A stretch of DNA of 64,000 bases, from positions 661,378 through 725,377 of the forward strand of contig JAOSJK010000001.1 in NCBI GenBank assembly GCA_027494135.1, read 5' to 3'. The notes beneath the pieces are model-generated. The model was not told the DNA's origin, made no database searches, and saw only the letters and a program-made list of their open reading frames with translations. Numbering within the stretch: the stretch's first letter is position 1; every line of letters begins with the position of its first letter. The translations under genes were made by a program, and so were the position numbers. Below are positions 37,544 to 48,269 of this stretch, piece by piece. The DNA is from Acidimicrobiia bacterium. Its GTDB lineage: Bacteria; Actinomycetota; Acidimicrobiia; IMCC26256; PALSA-610.

Positions 37544-37832
37544 ATGGGCCTGCTCGACAAGGTGAAGGACGTCGCCGGCAAGGCGGCCGAAGGGGCGAAG
37601 CACGCGACCGCCGTCGGCAAGGAGAAGATCGAGGACGCCCGGCTGCAGAAGAAGATCACCGAGCTCTGCGGAGGAGATCGGTCGCATCGTCGTGAGTCAG
37701 CGGAGCGGAGAGGCTGCCGCCGATGCCGACGCGCAGATCGACGCGAAGGTCGCCGAGATAGCTGACCTCGAGCGCCAGATCGCGGAGAACGACGTGGCGA
37801 CCGACTCAACCGACGAACCCGAAACCTCCTAG
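37544..37832 (+). CDS. Small coiled-coil protein of unknown function, one frameshift
   Basis: About 95 residues beginning MGLLDKVKDVAGKAAEGAKH. After a frame change near 37665-37670 it continues EEIGRIVVSQRSGEAA and DAQIDAKVAEIADLERQIAE, ending DEPETS. The sequence is highly charged and helical, with a heptad-like C-terminal coiled coil; no signal peptide or membrane segment. GGAGGT lies seven bases before ATG 37544, one of the best Shine-Dalgarno sites in the window. Similar short proteins are common in actinobacteria without known role. One Cys (ITELC) precedes the break. Confidence 0.7.
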
Positions 37833-37900
37833 ACCTCGCGGACTGCGAGATCGACTTTCCCGACAGCATCTCGAGGGAATCGCGGCGCCCGACCTACCCC

Positions 37901-38371
37901 TCAACTCGACGGCCCCGGTGCGACGATGAACTGCGCCTGCTCCATACGGACCTCGACAACCGCACTCATCCGACTGCGCTCGGTGTAGTAGCGAAGGATG
38001 TCGACAATGCGCTCCGGATGTCGGAGGTATCCGGCCAGGGCCCGCGGGTGGAAGTGGTAGCGGACCGAGTGTCGAACGACGATTCCAGCGAGCGGCCAAC
38101 GCCCCCGACGAACCTCGGCCCGTCCGCGCACGCGCAACACCTCGCGCTCACCAGTGGACCGCTCCGGATCGAAGAGCATGACTACGTCGGGATGGACGGC
38201 AACCGCCCGGACCAGTGGTGATTCACTTCGCTGGGTCAGAAAGAAGCTTCCGCGGCGGTGGACGAACCACAGAGGGACCACGAGCGGTGTTCCTGAGGGG
38301 AGTCGAGCGGCGACACGCACCACTCGGCAGCTTGCGAGGTGGCGATCGATCTTGACCTTGGCCGCAATCAC
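37901..38371 (-). CDS. FMN-binding split-barrel (pyridoxamine-phosphate-oxidase-like) protein 2
   Basis: About 156 residues with PNPOx-like features: LPSGTPLVVPLWFVHRRGSF, then SPLVRAVAVHPDVVMLFDPE and VLRVRGRAEVRRG. Members bind FMN, F420 or haem; which one is not visible. The start GTG 38371 overlaps the stop of the upstream paralogue (GTGA); the longer frame back to 38434 would overlap it by 67 bases and looks artificial. The C-terminal half (YHFHPRALAGYLRHPERIVDIL) is unusually His/Arg rich. The gene has lower local GC than its neighbours around 38150-38300. Confidence 0.72.
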   Translation of the reverse strand: MIAAKVKIDRHLASCRVVRVAARLPSGTPLVVPLWFVHRRGSFFLTQRSESPLVRAVAVHPDVVMLFDPERSTGEREVLRVRGRAEVRRGRWPLAGIVVRHSVRYHFHPRALAGYLRHPERIVDILRYYTERSRMSAVVEVRMEQAQFIVAPGPSS

Positions 38372-38745
38372 CGTCCGGACCGTCGCAGCTTGGAGTAGTC
38401 CCACGCGACGACCTGGTCGGCCACGAGAAGACACCAGGTCAGCTCTTCGTCGGGCCCACCGTCGGCCAGCCCATCCACGACGCCTCGAAGACGAACACCC
38501 CGAAGCTCGGGAGTGAAAACACCGGCATCGACAAGCAGCGTCGCGACCGTTCCGGTTCGGGGTGTCAGCGCCTCGGCTCGGAATCCGAGCAGGAATCCGT
38601 CGCCCTTCCGGCAGACTCGGACAGGGATCAGGTGCACTTCGTCGTGAGCCAAGAACGCAACCGAAGCACGGGGTGGATCAGCGAGCAGATCGGCAAGCTC
38701 ATCGATGGAGACACGCCGGGTCGCCCGCGGCACGGAATCGACCAT
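38368..38745 (-). CDS. FMN-binding split-barrel (pyridoxamine-phosphate-oxidase-like) protein 1
   Basis: A 125-residue protein: VSIDELADLLADPPRASVAF, HDEVHLIPVRVCRKGDGFLL and PRTGTVATLLVDAGVFTPEL describe the split barrel, ending VADQVVAWDYSKLRRSGR. It is coupled to the second protein by a GTGA overlap, so the two may form a heterodimer, an arrangement possible for these dimeric flavoproteins. ATG 38745 is preferred over an upstream start at 38979 that would run into the GGDEF gene. Confidence in the fold is moderate because only weak motif conservation is seen. Confidence 0.65.
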   Translation of the reverse strand: MVDSVPRATRRVSIDELADLLADPPRASVAFLAHDEVHLIPVRVCRKGDGFLLGFRAEALTPRTGTVATLLVDAGVFTPELRGVRLRGVVDGLADGGPDEELTWCLLVADQVVAWDYSKLRRSGR

Positions 38746-38786
38746 ACCGAAGCGAGAGTACCGGAGCGCCACCAGGAGATCCTCCA

Positions 38787-38809
38787 CCCCAACCCCTTGG
38801 GGATTGGGG
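38787..38809. terminator. Hairpin after the GGDEF gene
   Basis: CCCCAACCCC, loop TT, then GGGG, bulged A, TTGGGG. It starts two bases past the GGDEF stop (minus strand) and before the flavoprotein pair, consistent with an I-shaped terminator. Confidence 0.5.
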
Positions 38810-38810
38810 G

Positions 38811-40357
38811 TCAGGAGAGCACGATCTCCTGGGTGGCGAACTCGACGCGATCGCGGCCGGACTCCTTCGCGCGGTACAGCGCGAAGTCGGCGCGCTTCAA
38901 GGTCTCGGCCGCGAGGTCGCCCGACTCGTGTATCGCGACGCCGGCCGAGAACGTGGTGACAGGTCGCGACTCCGACCACGCGCTCCGCAGGCGCCGCACC
39001 GCTGTGCGCGCCCCCTTCTCACCGGCGCCGACCAGCACGAGCGCGAACTCCTCCCCTCCGTAGCGAGCCACGCAGTCGACCTGCCGGCTGACCGACGTCA
39101 GGCACCTCGCCAGGCAGCGCAGCGTCTCGTCGCCCGCGGCGTGACCGTACGTGTCGTTCACCGACTTGAAGTGATCCAGGTCGACCACGACGAGCGCATC
39201 GCCGGGAATGAGCGTCTCCAGCGCCCGCGAGAACGTGCGCCGGTTCGCGAGACATGTGAGCGGGTCGGTCTCGGCCTCGAGCACGAGGACAGCCGCCGCG
39301 CGCATGCTGTCGAACCTCCGTGCCGCCTCCTGGGAGAGGAGCTCCGCAACCTGGCGGGCCGAGCGCGGCAGCGACCTGTGGGAGGTGGCCCAGAGCAGCA
39401 CGATCGCACCGAGCGGGCCGTGCTCGCCGGCGAGCGGCACGATCGCGACCGCTCGCGCCCGCGACCGCTTCGAACCGCCCACCATGCCGGCGGCGCGGGC
39501 GTCGGCGTAGTGCTCCACCGCTCCGGGGCACACCTTCTCGGCGTCGAGTACGAGCGGCGCAGTGTCGGCGAGCGCGGGGTGACCACTCCATGTCCTGCTC
39601 AGGAAGCGCTGCGGCGCGCGCTGGTCGGCGAGGTACACGACGGCGGCATCTGCCTCCAAGAGGTCGGACGCCAGCACGGCGAGAACCTCGGCGCCCTCGC
39701 GCTCGTCGGTGACCCGTACCAGCACCCGGACCGCGTGCAGCAGGCGTTCGATGTGGATCTCCACGCGGCGTTGCCTGCGGAGCACGAGAGCCACCGCCTC
39801 GCCCGCCACTACACCAACCGCGATCTCGAAAGTGACCGGCACCAGCACCGACGAATCCCAGGTCGCTCCCGAGCCGAGCCGGAGCGCACCCAGAGCAAGC
39901 GGCATCAGCGCGACACACGTGCCCGAGGACTGCGAGAAGCCCGTCAGCGCGAAGAGAAGCGTGAATACCGCCGCGTACACACCCGCGTCGTTGCCGGAGC
40001 CGCGCGCTGCGAAGGCGACGAGCACGAAGCCCGCCACCGGGTACGCGAGCTGGGCACGGGCCCCCACCGCGCCCAGGGAAGCGCGAGCCCGACGAGCCCG
40101 ACGAGCATCGCAGCGAGCGAGACCTCCGTGCCGAAGGCGTCGGCGGGCCAGCCATCGGGCGCGTAGCCGGACAGAACCCCGAGAGCCCCACCTGACAGGA
40201 AGAAGATCGCGCCGAGGCGCCCGCTCAGCGTCGCGTGATCGAGGGAGCGCCACCCTGTCCGTGCGTCGCGCAGCAGGGCGCGCGCCGAGGCGACCGGGTC
40301 CACGCGGCGCCTCGCCTCATGCCCTTGTCGCCCTGTCGCTCGCACGTAACTGCCCAC
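38811..40357 (-). CDS. Diguanylate cyclase: membrane region, GAF-like domain, GGDEF domain; one frameshift
   Basis: The N-terminal part has five or six hydrophobic segments (GAIFFLSGGALGVLSGY, AYPVAGFVLVAF, FTLLFALTGF, VTFEIAVGVVAGEAVALVL). A GAF-like region follows (VLVRVTDEREGAEVLAVLA, AVAIVPLAGEHGPLGAIVLL), then the GGDEF domain: DPLTCLANRRTFSRAL, VDLDHFKSVNDTYGHAAGDE and active site RYGGEEFALVL. The intact GGEEF suggests it makes cyclic di-GMP. No RxxD inhibitory site is evident. The frame changes near 40080 within the membrane region; the start is GTG 40357 or possibly GTG near 40303. No EAL protein lies in the window. Confidence 0.85.
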
Positions 40358-40511
40358 CCCGGACCTCTCTCGCCCTCCGGACGCGGCTCTCCCACACCCT
40401 CATCGGCCTCCTCGGCCTCCGACTTGAGGAGAAACTCGCCCGAGGCGCTACCTTCGACCCGACAGGACCACCCGGCTCGACAACCCGGCTCGACCGACCC
40501 ACAGGAGCGAC

Positions 40512-41280
40512 GTGTCCGACCTCTTCTCGATCGAAGGCAAGACCGCACTCGTCACCGGCGGTAGCCGCGGCATCGGCCTCATGATCGCCCGCGGATTCGT
40601 CGAGGCCGGCGCGAAGGTCTACATCTCCTCTCGCAAGGCCGACGTCTGCGATCAGGTCGCCGCCGAGCTCTCGGAAGTCGGCGACTGCTCCTCGCTCCCG
40701 GCCGACCTGGCGACGGAGGAGGAGTGCATCCGTCTCGCCGGCGAGATCTCGTCGCGAGGAGCGGCTGCACATCCTCGTCAACAACGCGGGCGCCAACTGG
40801 GGTGCACCGCTGCGCGAGTTCCCTGCGTCCGCATGGGACAAGGTTCTCGACCTCAACGTGAAAGCACCGTTCTTCCTGACCCGGGCCCTGCTTCCTCTGC
40901 TGACGGCCGCACAGACGCCCGGCGACCCCGCCCGCGTGATCAACATCGGCTCGATCGACGGGATCCAGGTACCTGCGCTCAACACGTATTCCTACTCGTC
41001 GAGCAAGGCGGCCGTACACCACTTGACGCGCGTCCTCGCGAAGGAGCTCGCGCCTCAGGGGATCACCGTGAACGCGGTGGCACCCGGCCCGTTCGAGTCG
41101 AAGATGATGGCCGAGACGCTGAGGAACTTCGGCGACGCGATAGTGCAGTCGTGCCCACTCGGCCGCATCGGCGAAGCCGACGACATGGCCGGAGTCGCGA
41201 TCTATCTCGCGAGTCGAGCAGGGGCATACCTGACCGGCACTGTGATCCCGGTTGACGGCGGGATCTCGACGACCAAGTAG
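40512..41280 (+). CDS. Short-chain dehydrogenase/reductase, one frameshift
   Basis: Classical SDR of about 256 residues: cofactor site ALVTGGSRGIGLMIARGF, NNAGANWGAPLREF, catalytic Ser in INIGSIDGIQ, Tyr/Lys in YSYSSSKAAVHHL and PGPFESKMM. The frame breaks near 40750-40760 between EIS and the RLHILVNNAG stretch. It resembles FabG-like and RhlG-like ketoreductases that use NADP(H). GTG 40512 is preceded by AGGAG. It converges on ilvC with only 22 bases between stops. Substrate unknown. Confidence 0.87.
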
Positions 41281-41302
41281 CTACGTTCCCGCCGCGCGCC
41301 GC

Positions 41303-42330
<1,028 letters not shown>

Positions 42331-42410
42331 TGCCTACCTCCGGTCTGTGTGGCGGCTCAGGCTATGCGGTCGTCGGAGCGGCGGCCGAGCCGGGAGCGTC
42401 GACATGCCTG

Positions 42411-42950
42411 TCAGGTCCGGGCGCCCTTCACGGCCCTCAGCTTCACCGGCTCGCGTGCGAGCTTGGCCAGCGCGACCCTCCCGGTGCGCTGGAGCTCCAC
42501 GATCCCGAAGGGCCGCACGAGGTCCGAGAAGGCATCGAGCTTGCCGGGGTCGCCGGCGACCATGATCGTCATCGACTCGAACCCGACATCGACGATCTTC
42601 GCCTCGAAGATCGCGGTCAGCTCGGTCACGTGGCTGCGCAGCTCGGCGGTCGCCTTGGCCGTGACGATCATCATCTCGCGCTCCACCGCGTCGCGGGGCG
42701 CCAGTTCGGTGATCTTTATCACCGGTATCAGCTTGTTCAGCTGCTTGACGATCTGCTCCAGCGGCGCCGACTCGACATCGACGACGATCGTCATGCGACT
42801 GAACCGCTCGTCCTCGGTGGGGCTGACGGCGAGCGAGAAGATGTTGTAGCCGCGACGTGCGAACAATCCCGAGACGCGCGAGAGCACTCCCGGCTTGTTC
42901 TCCACGAGCACGGAGAGGATGTGGTGGCGCGGCTGCCCCGATCCGTTCAT
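42411..42950 (-). CDS. ilvN: Acetolactate synthase small (regulatory) subunit
   Basis: A 179-residue intact protein with an N-terminal ACT domain (HILSVLVENKPGVLSRVSGL, FARRGYNIFSLAV, SRMTIVVDV) that binds valine, and the C-terminal IlvH/N domain (AKIVDVGFESMTIMVAGDP). ATG 42950 overlaps the ilvB stop (ATGA), so large and small subunits are translationally coupled. It confers feedback inhibition and full activity on the catalytic subunit. Confidence 0.95.
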   Translation of the reverse strand: MNGSGQPRHHILSVLVENKPGVLSRVSGLFARRGYNIFSLAVSPTEDERFSRMTIVVDVESAPLEQIVKQLNKLIPVIKITELAPRDAVEREMMIVTAKATAELRSHVTELTAIFEAKIVDVGFESMTIMVAGDPGKLDAFSDLVRPFGIVELQRTGRVALAKLAREPVKLRAVKGART

Positions 42951-44694
42951 CGGTCGATCTCCTCGTTCTCGTTCTCGTCTTGGGAGCTGGAGCCGGCGCC
43001 GGCGACTATCACGTCGTCGTTCGATGCGCCTGCCGGAACCATCGGGTACACCTTCTCGCGCCAGTCCACCCGGAACTCGATGACGACCGGTCGATCGTCG
43101 ATCGCGTTCGCCTTCTCGATCGCGGGCACGACGTCTTCAGGGGTCTCAACCCGCATCGCGACACATCCCATCGCCTCGGCCCACTTCACGTAGTCGGGCA
43201 GGTCCGGCGAGAGGTAGACCTCGCTGTAGCGCTCCTCGTAGAAGAGCTCCTGCCACTGCCGCACCATTCCGAGATAGGCGTTGTTGAGGATCGCGATCTT
43301 CACCGGGATCCGCTCCGCCGTCGCCGTCACCAGCTCCTGCGCAGTCATCTGGAAGCAGCCGTCGCCGTCGACCGCCCACACCATCCGGTCGGGCTGGCCG
43401 ACCTTCGCACCGATCGCGGCCGGCACGCCGTAGCCCATCGTTCCGAGCCCGCCTGAGTTCACCCAGGTGTAGGGGTGATGGAACTGCCAGATCTGACTCG
43501 TGAACATCTGATGCTGGCCCACGCCCGAGACGACGATCGTGTCCTCCGGCGTGTGCTTGCGGAGCATGTCGATGCAGTACTGCGGCGTCAGCGTGCCGCC
43601 ATCGCTTCCGCGGATGGCAATCGGATAGGTGTCCTTCCACTCGGTCACCTGCGCAATCCACTCGGAGAGATCGGGGCGGCCGCGCTTGGTGTGATCGGCC
43701 CGCACGGCCTTCACGATCTCGGTGATCACCACACGGCAGTCACCCACGATCGGAACGTCGGCGGCGCGGACCTTCCCCAGCTCCGCAGGGTCGATATCGA
43801 CGTGGATCACCTTCGCTTCGGGGGCGAAGGCCGAGACCTTCCCCGTGACCCGGTCGTCGAAACGCGCGCCCAGCGTTATGAGCAGATCCGCTCGCTGCAT
43901 CGCCGTGATCGCCGTGTAGTTGCCGTGCATTCCGGGCATCCCGAGGCAGAGCGGGTGCTCGTCGGGGAAGGCTCGCGCGCCATCAGCGTGGTGACCACCG
44001 GCACGCCGGCAAGCTCGGCCAGCTCGCGCAGTGCCTCGGCGGCACGGGCGGCGAGGATGCCGCCGCCGGCGTAGATGACCGGTCGCGACGCCTCGCCTAT
44101 CAGGCGCGCAGCGTCCTTGATCTGCTTCGGGTGGCCCTTCGTCGTCGGCTTGTATCCGGGGAGGTCGACGCTCTCCGGCCAGTACCAGTCCATGGTCGCA
44201 TTGGCGACGTCCTTCGGCAGGTCGATCAGGACGGGACCGGGGCGCCCGGTCGTTGCGACGTGGAACGCTTCGCGGACGACGCGCGGGATCTCCTGGGCGT
44301 CGGCGATGAGCCAGTTGTGCTTGGTCACCGGCATCGTGATCCCAGTGGTATCGGCCTCTTGGAAGGCGTCGGTTCCGATCGACGAGTAAGCGACCTGTCC
44401 GGTGATCACCACCATCGGAACGGAGTCCATGTAGGCGTCGCAGAGTGGCGTGACGATGTTCGTCGCGGCGGGACCACTGGTGACCATCGCCACGCCGGGG
44501 CGGCCTGTGACGTGCGCATAGCCCGAGGCCATGTGCCCGGCGCCCTGCTCGTGACGCACGAGTATGTGCCGGATCGACGAGTCGATCAGCGGGTCGTAGA
44601 CGGGCAGGATCGCTCCACCCGGGAGGCCGAACATCACCTCCACGCCCTCCATCTCGAGGCTCTTGATGAGGGCCTGGGCTCCGGTCATCTTCAT
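42947..44694 (-). CDS. ilvB: Acetolactate synthase large (catalytic) subunit, one frameshift
   Basis: A ThDP/FAD enzyme of about 583 residues. The catalytic Glu is in [51 protein letters not shown] and the ThDP site [17 protein letters not shown] with [20 protein letters not shown] are all standard for AHAS. One base appears missing near 43975, where [14 protein letters not shown] should read through. The C-terminus is extended by an acidic tail ([14 protein letters not shown]). GGAG precedes ATG 44694. A leader peptide and an intrinsic terminator lie upstream, so expression is likely controlled by branched-chain aminoacyl-tRNA supply. Confidence 0.95.
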
Positions 44695-44737
44695 GGTGTC
44701 GCTCCGTGTGTCGCTGGGGGATCTGCTTCCGGGTACG

Positions 44738-44762
44738 AAAAACCCCCGCCATGGGCGAGGGG
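44738..44762 (-). terminator. Attenuator terminator of the ilvBNC leader
   Basis: On the minus strand CCCCTCGCC, loop CAT, GGCGGGGG then TTTTT: a 9-bp GC-rich stem with one T.G pair and a five-T tract, ending 43 bases before ilvB. It is the only classical Rho-independent terminator with a clear T-tract that I found in the window, and it lies inside the ilvB 5' leader. Confidence 0.85.
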
Positions 44763-44770
44763 TCGGTGGA

Positions 44771-44801
44771 GCGCACGGGCGCGCGTCGGCGCGCCGTGCG
44801 C
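44771..44801 (-). promoter_or_regulatory. Pause hairpin of the ilv attenuator
   Basis: GCGCACGGCGCGC, loop CGAC, and its complement with one bulged C on the minus strand. It starts at the last base of the leader-peptide stop codon, the position expected for a hairpin that a stalled or terminating ribosome would open or mask. Confidence 0.65.
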
Positions 44802-44857
44802 TAGGTGACTACGGGGAGAAGTGTGCGATGACGCATCAACCGGAGAGTCTGCACCAT
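44801..44857 (-). CDS. ilvB leader peptide
   Basis: An 18-codon frame on the minus strand, [18 protein letters not shown] and TAG. Seven of 18 codons are Leu or Val, including the pairs CTT CTC and GTA GTC near the end, as in known actinobacterial ilvB leaders. It is followed at once by a hairpin and then the T-tract terminator. Stalling at Leu or Val codons when charged tRNA is scarce would favour an antiterminator and readthrough into ilvBNC. It is too short for automatic gene calling. Confidence 0.8.
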   Translation of the reverse strand: MVQTLRLMRHRTLLPVVT

Positions 44858-44939
44858 GAGACGCCGGCATGCAAGTGCGGGGGAGCTCGGCCCCGACTCA
44901 CTACGATCACACAGCATTTCGGAGCGAGCGGAGGCGAGG

Positions 44940-46513
44940 GTGAAGTACACGGCATCGGTCACCCCCGCAGACGAGAACGCGCACCTGATCGGGCATCCAC
45001 ACCGATGGCGCATCCTCGCGGTTCTCTGTACGAGCCTCGTCGTCGTGATGGTCGGCAACAGCTCGCTCAACGTGGCGCTCCCGACGATCGCACGCGAGCT
45101 GGACGCCGGCACGAGTCAGCTCCAGTGGATAGTCGATGCCTACGGTCTCGTCTTCGCGGGCCTGCTCTTCACGGCCGGGTCTCTCGGAGACCGCTTCGGC
45201 CGCAAGGGCGCCCTCCAGTTCGGCCTGATCGTCTTCCTTGCGGGATCCGTCACCGCGTCCACCGTCGATTCGGCGACGATGGTCACAGCTTGTCGCGCCG
45301 TCATGGGGCTCGGTGCCGCCTTCGTCATGCCCGCGACGTTGTCGATCATCGTCAACGTCTTCCCGACCCACGAGCGACCGAAGGCGATCGCACTCTGGAC
45401 AGCGATCGCCGGTGTCGGGGGAACGCTCGGCCCGATCGCCAGCGGCCTGCTGCTCGCTCACTTCTCGTGGAGCTCGGTCTTCCTGGTGAACGTGCCCATT
45501 GTGACCTTCGCGCTCGTCGCCGGGGCACGTCTGGTACCGACCTCGCGCGACCCTGGACTGCCTCGGATAGACGTAGTCGGAGCGCTCCTCTCCACTGCCG
45601 GCATCTCGGCGCTCGTGTACGCAATCATCGAGGCCCCCACCGAGGCTGGACCGGTACCGCGACCCTCTCGGTGGCGGCTGCCTCGATCGTGATCCTCGCG
45701 GCGTTTGCGCGTTGGGAGCTGCGCAGGGAAGAGCCGATGCTCGACCTCAGGTACTTCCGTCATCGCGGCTTCTCGATCGGCAGCCTGGGCATGGCGCTCG
45801 TCTTCTTCGCGATGTTCGGCTTCATGTTCCTGTTGACCCAGTACATGCAGCTGGTTCTCGGCTACTCAGCGCTCGGCACGGCACTGAGAATGCTTCCGTT
45901 CGTCTTCGTGATGATCACCATCGCCCCGCAGACCCCGCGCCTCGCCGCAGCGCGGGGTGCGCACCGAGTGGTGAGCGCCGGACTGCTGACAGTGGCGGCT
46001 GGAATGGCACTTCTCAGCCGGATCGGGGTCGCGACCGACTACTGGGTGATCGTGGTGGTGATGATGCTCCTCGCCTGCGGGATGGCGCTCTCGATGGCGC
46101 CGATGACGAACTCGATCATGTCGGGGGTACCGCGAGCCAAGGCCGGTATCGGCTCCGCGATGAACGACACCTCGCGCGAGCTCGGTGGTGCGCTCGGCGT
46201 CGCCGTCCTGGGGAGCATCGCCAACTCCCGGTACACCAGCACCCTGAAGCCCTCCCTGGCCGGCCTCCCTCCAGAGGTCGTGAGCGCCGCCCACGACTCG
46301 CTCGCCGGAGCGCTCGGTGCGGCGTCCCGGATGGGAGACGCGGGCGCGGGTCTCGCCGCGGCGGCCCGTCAGGCGTTCGTCGACGGTATGACAGGTGCCG
46401 TTCTCGCGGGCGCCGCGGTCATCGCGGTCGCGGCCATCGTGGCGCGTAGGCACCTCCCCGCCGAAGATCCGGCCGGCGAGCAACCGGCTGCACCACCGCT
46501 CAGAAGTTCGTGA
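44940..46513 (+). CDS. MFS exporter, DHA2 (14-TMS) family, one frameshift
   Basis: About 523 residues with fourteen hydrophobic segments. Motifs: [20 protein letters not shown] (motif D1/A region), [29 protein letters not shown] (motif C, diagnostic of antiporter exporters) and [19 protein letters not shown]. The frame changes near 45630-45640. GTG 44940 is chosen for its GGAGG site; ATG 44856 would overlap the ilv leader on the opposite strand. The promoter region is shared with ilvBNC. Such carriers export drugs, dyes or amino-acid-like compounds; lying inside the ilv region, branched-chain amino acid export is conceivable but unproven. Its stop overlaps the ilvD stop by 14 bases. Confidence 0.85.
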
Positions 46514-48185
46514 TCGCGCCCTTGTCGGCGCCCTGAGCGAGCTTGGCATACTTCGCCAGGAAACCGCTCGTGTACCGCGGCTCGGGGATCTTCCAGTCGT
46601 CGCGGCGGCGTGCAAGCTCGTCATCGTCGACCATGAGATCGATCGTGTGGGCGTCGGCATCGATCACGATGCGGTCGCCATCCCGAGCGAACGCGATCGG
46701 CCCGCCGTCGACGGCCTCGGGCGCGACGTGACCGACGCAGAACCCGTGCGTGCCGCCGGAGAAGCGACCGTCGGTGATCAGGGCGGTGTCGGCGCCGCGC
46801 CCCGCTCCTTTCATCGCGCCCGTGACGGCGAGCATCTCGCGCATGCCCGGCCCTCCCTTGGGGCCCTCGTAGCGGATGACCACGATGTCGCCGGAGCGGA
46901 TCTTCCCGGCGAGGATCTCCTCCATCGCCGCCTCCTCGCCATCGAAGACGCGCGCCGTGCCGTCGAAGCGCATCTGGTCGATGCCGGCGACCTTCACGAC
47001 AGCGCCCCGCGGCGCCAGCGAGCCCGTCAGCACCGCGATCCCACCGACCGCGTGGATCGGCTCGGAGCGCCGGTGCAGGACCGCGCCATCGGGCGCGGGT
47101 GGATCGATCGCCGCGAGGTTCTCGGCCATTGTGAGGCCGGTGACCGTGAGGCAGTCTCCGTCGATGAGCCCCTCATCGAGGAGGTGCTTCATGACGACGG
47201 GGACACCACCGATCGCGTCGAGATCGGTCATGTGGTACTGACCGTGCGGCTTCATGTCGGCGATGTGCGGCACCCTCGCGGCGACACGGTTGAAGTCGTC
47301 GAGCTCGAGCTCGACGCGCGCCTCGTTGGCGAGCGCGAGCAGGTGCAGGACAGCGTTGGTGGATCCCCCGAGCGCCATGGTCACGGCGATCGCGTTCTCG
47401 AAGGCACTCTTCGTCATGATCCGGCGCGGTCGCAGATCGAGCTCCAGGAGCCGCATGACCGCCCGCCCGCTCTCGTACGAGAAGTCGTCGCGCCGACGGT
47501 CGGGGGCGGGCGGGCTCGCACTGCCGGGTAGGGCCATGCCGATCGCCTCGCTGATCGAGGCCATCGTGTTCGCGGTGAACATGCCGGCGCACGCTCCCTC
47601 GGTCGGACACGCCGCTCTCTCGATCTCGCCGAGCTCGTTCTCCGTGAGCGTTCCGGCCGCGCACGCTCCCACCGCCTCGAAGACGCTGACGATGTCGAGC
47701 GTCTGACCCTTGTGGTGGCCGGGCAGGATCGCACCGCCGTACATGAAGACGGTTGGGAGGTCGAGGCGCGCCGCCGCCATGAGCATCCCGGGGAGGCTCT
47801 TGTCGCAACCGGCGAACGCGACGAGGGCGTCGAGGCGCTCCGAGTGCATCACACACTCGACCGAGTCCGTGATGATCTCGCGACTCACCAACGATCCGCG
47901 CATCCCTTCGGTGCCCATCGAGATCGCGTCGGAGACGGCGATCGTGACGAACTCGATGGGGAACCCACCGGCGTCGCGGACACCCTGCTTCGCCCGCTTC
48001 GCCAGACGGTCCAGGGGCAGGTTGCACGGCGTGACCTCGTTCCACGACGAGGCGACGCCGACCTGGGGCTTGTCCCAGTCGGCGTCGGTCATCCCCACGG
48101 CACGCAGCATCGAGCGCGCGGGTGCACGCTCGGGGCCGTCGGTGACGTCGTGGCTACGGGTCTTGAGATCGGGTCTGTCGGGCAT
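46500..48185 (-). CDS. ilvD: Dihydroxy-acid dehydratase
   Basis: Intact 561-residue IlvD/Edd enzyme. Cluster-binding cysteines sit in [15 protein letters not shown] and [16 protein letters not shown]; also [31 protein letters not shown] and [20 protein letters not shown] near the C-terminus with the catalytic Ser. It dehydrates dihydroxy-acids to the 2-keto acids of valine and isoleucine. ATG 48185 is seven bases downstream of a TACGAT -10 box, so it is probably leaderless and transcribed independently of ilvBNC. Confidence 0.96.
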   Translation of the reverse strand: MPDRPDLKTRSHDVTDGPERAPARSMLRAVGMTDADWDKPQVGVASSWNEVTPCNLPLDRLAKRAKQGVRDAGGFPIEFVTIAVSDAISMGTEGMRGSLVSREIITDSVECVMHSERLDALVAFAGCDKSLPGMLMAAARLDLPTVFMYGGAILPGHHKGQTLDIVSVFEAVGACAAGTLTENELGEIERAACPTEGACAGMFTANTMASISEAIGMALPGSASPPAPDRRRDDFSYESGRAVMRLLELDLRPRRIMTKSAFENAIAVTMALGGSTNAVLHLLALANEARVELELDDFNRVAARVPHIADMKPHGQYHMTDLDAIGGVPVVMKHLLDEGLIDGDCLTVTGLTMAENLAAIDPPAPDGAVLHRRSEPIHAVGGIAVLTGSLAPRGAVVKVAGIDQMRFDGTARVFDGEEAAMEEILAGKIRSGDIVVIRYEGPKGGPGMREMLAVTGAMKGAGRGADTALITDGRFSGGTHGFCVGHVAPEAVDGGPIAFARDGDRIVIDADAHTIDLMVDDDELARRRDDWKIPEPRYTSGFLAKYAKLAQGADKGAITNF

Positions 48186-48192
48186 GGGGCGA

Positions 48193-48198
48193 ATCGTA
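48193..48198 (-). promoter_or_regulatory. -10 box of a leaderless promoter (ilvD)
   Basis: TACGAT on the minus strand ends seven bases before ATG 48185; the promoter for the M14 peptidase faces the other way 60 bases off. Confidence 0.45.
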
Positions 48199-48256
48199 TT
48201 CGGCTCCCGCCGCCCACCTCCTGCCGGGCGCCGGAAGCGTGAGCCACGGCGCTGAC

Positions 48257-48262
48257 TAGCCT
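48257..48262 (+). promoter_or_regulatory. -10 box of a leaderless promoter (M14 peptidase)
   Basis: TAGCCT ends seven bases before ATG 48270. Confidence 0.45.
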
Positions 48263-48269
48263 CACGTCC

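Noticed and set aside
38746-38979. Longer N-terminus for the first FMN-barrel protein
   Set aside because: It would cross the terminator hairpin and overlap the GGDEF gene; the extension has no family similarity.
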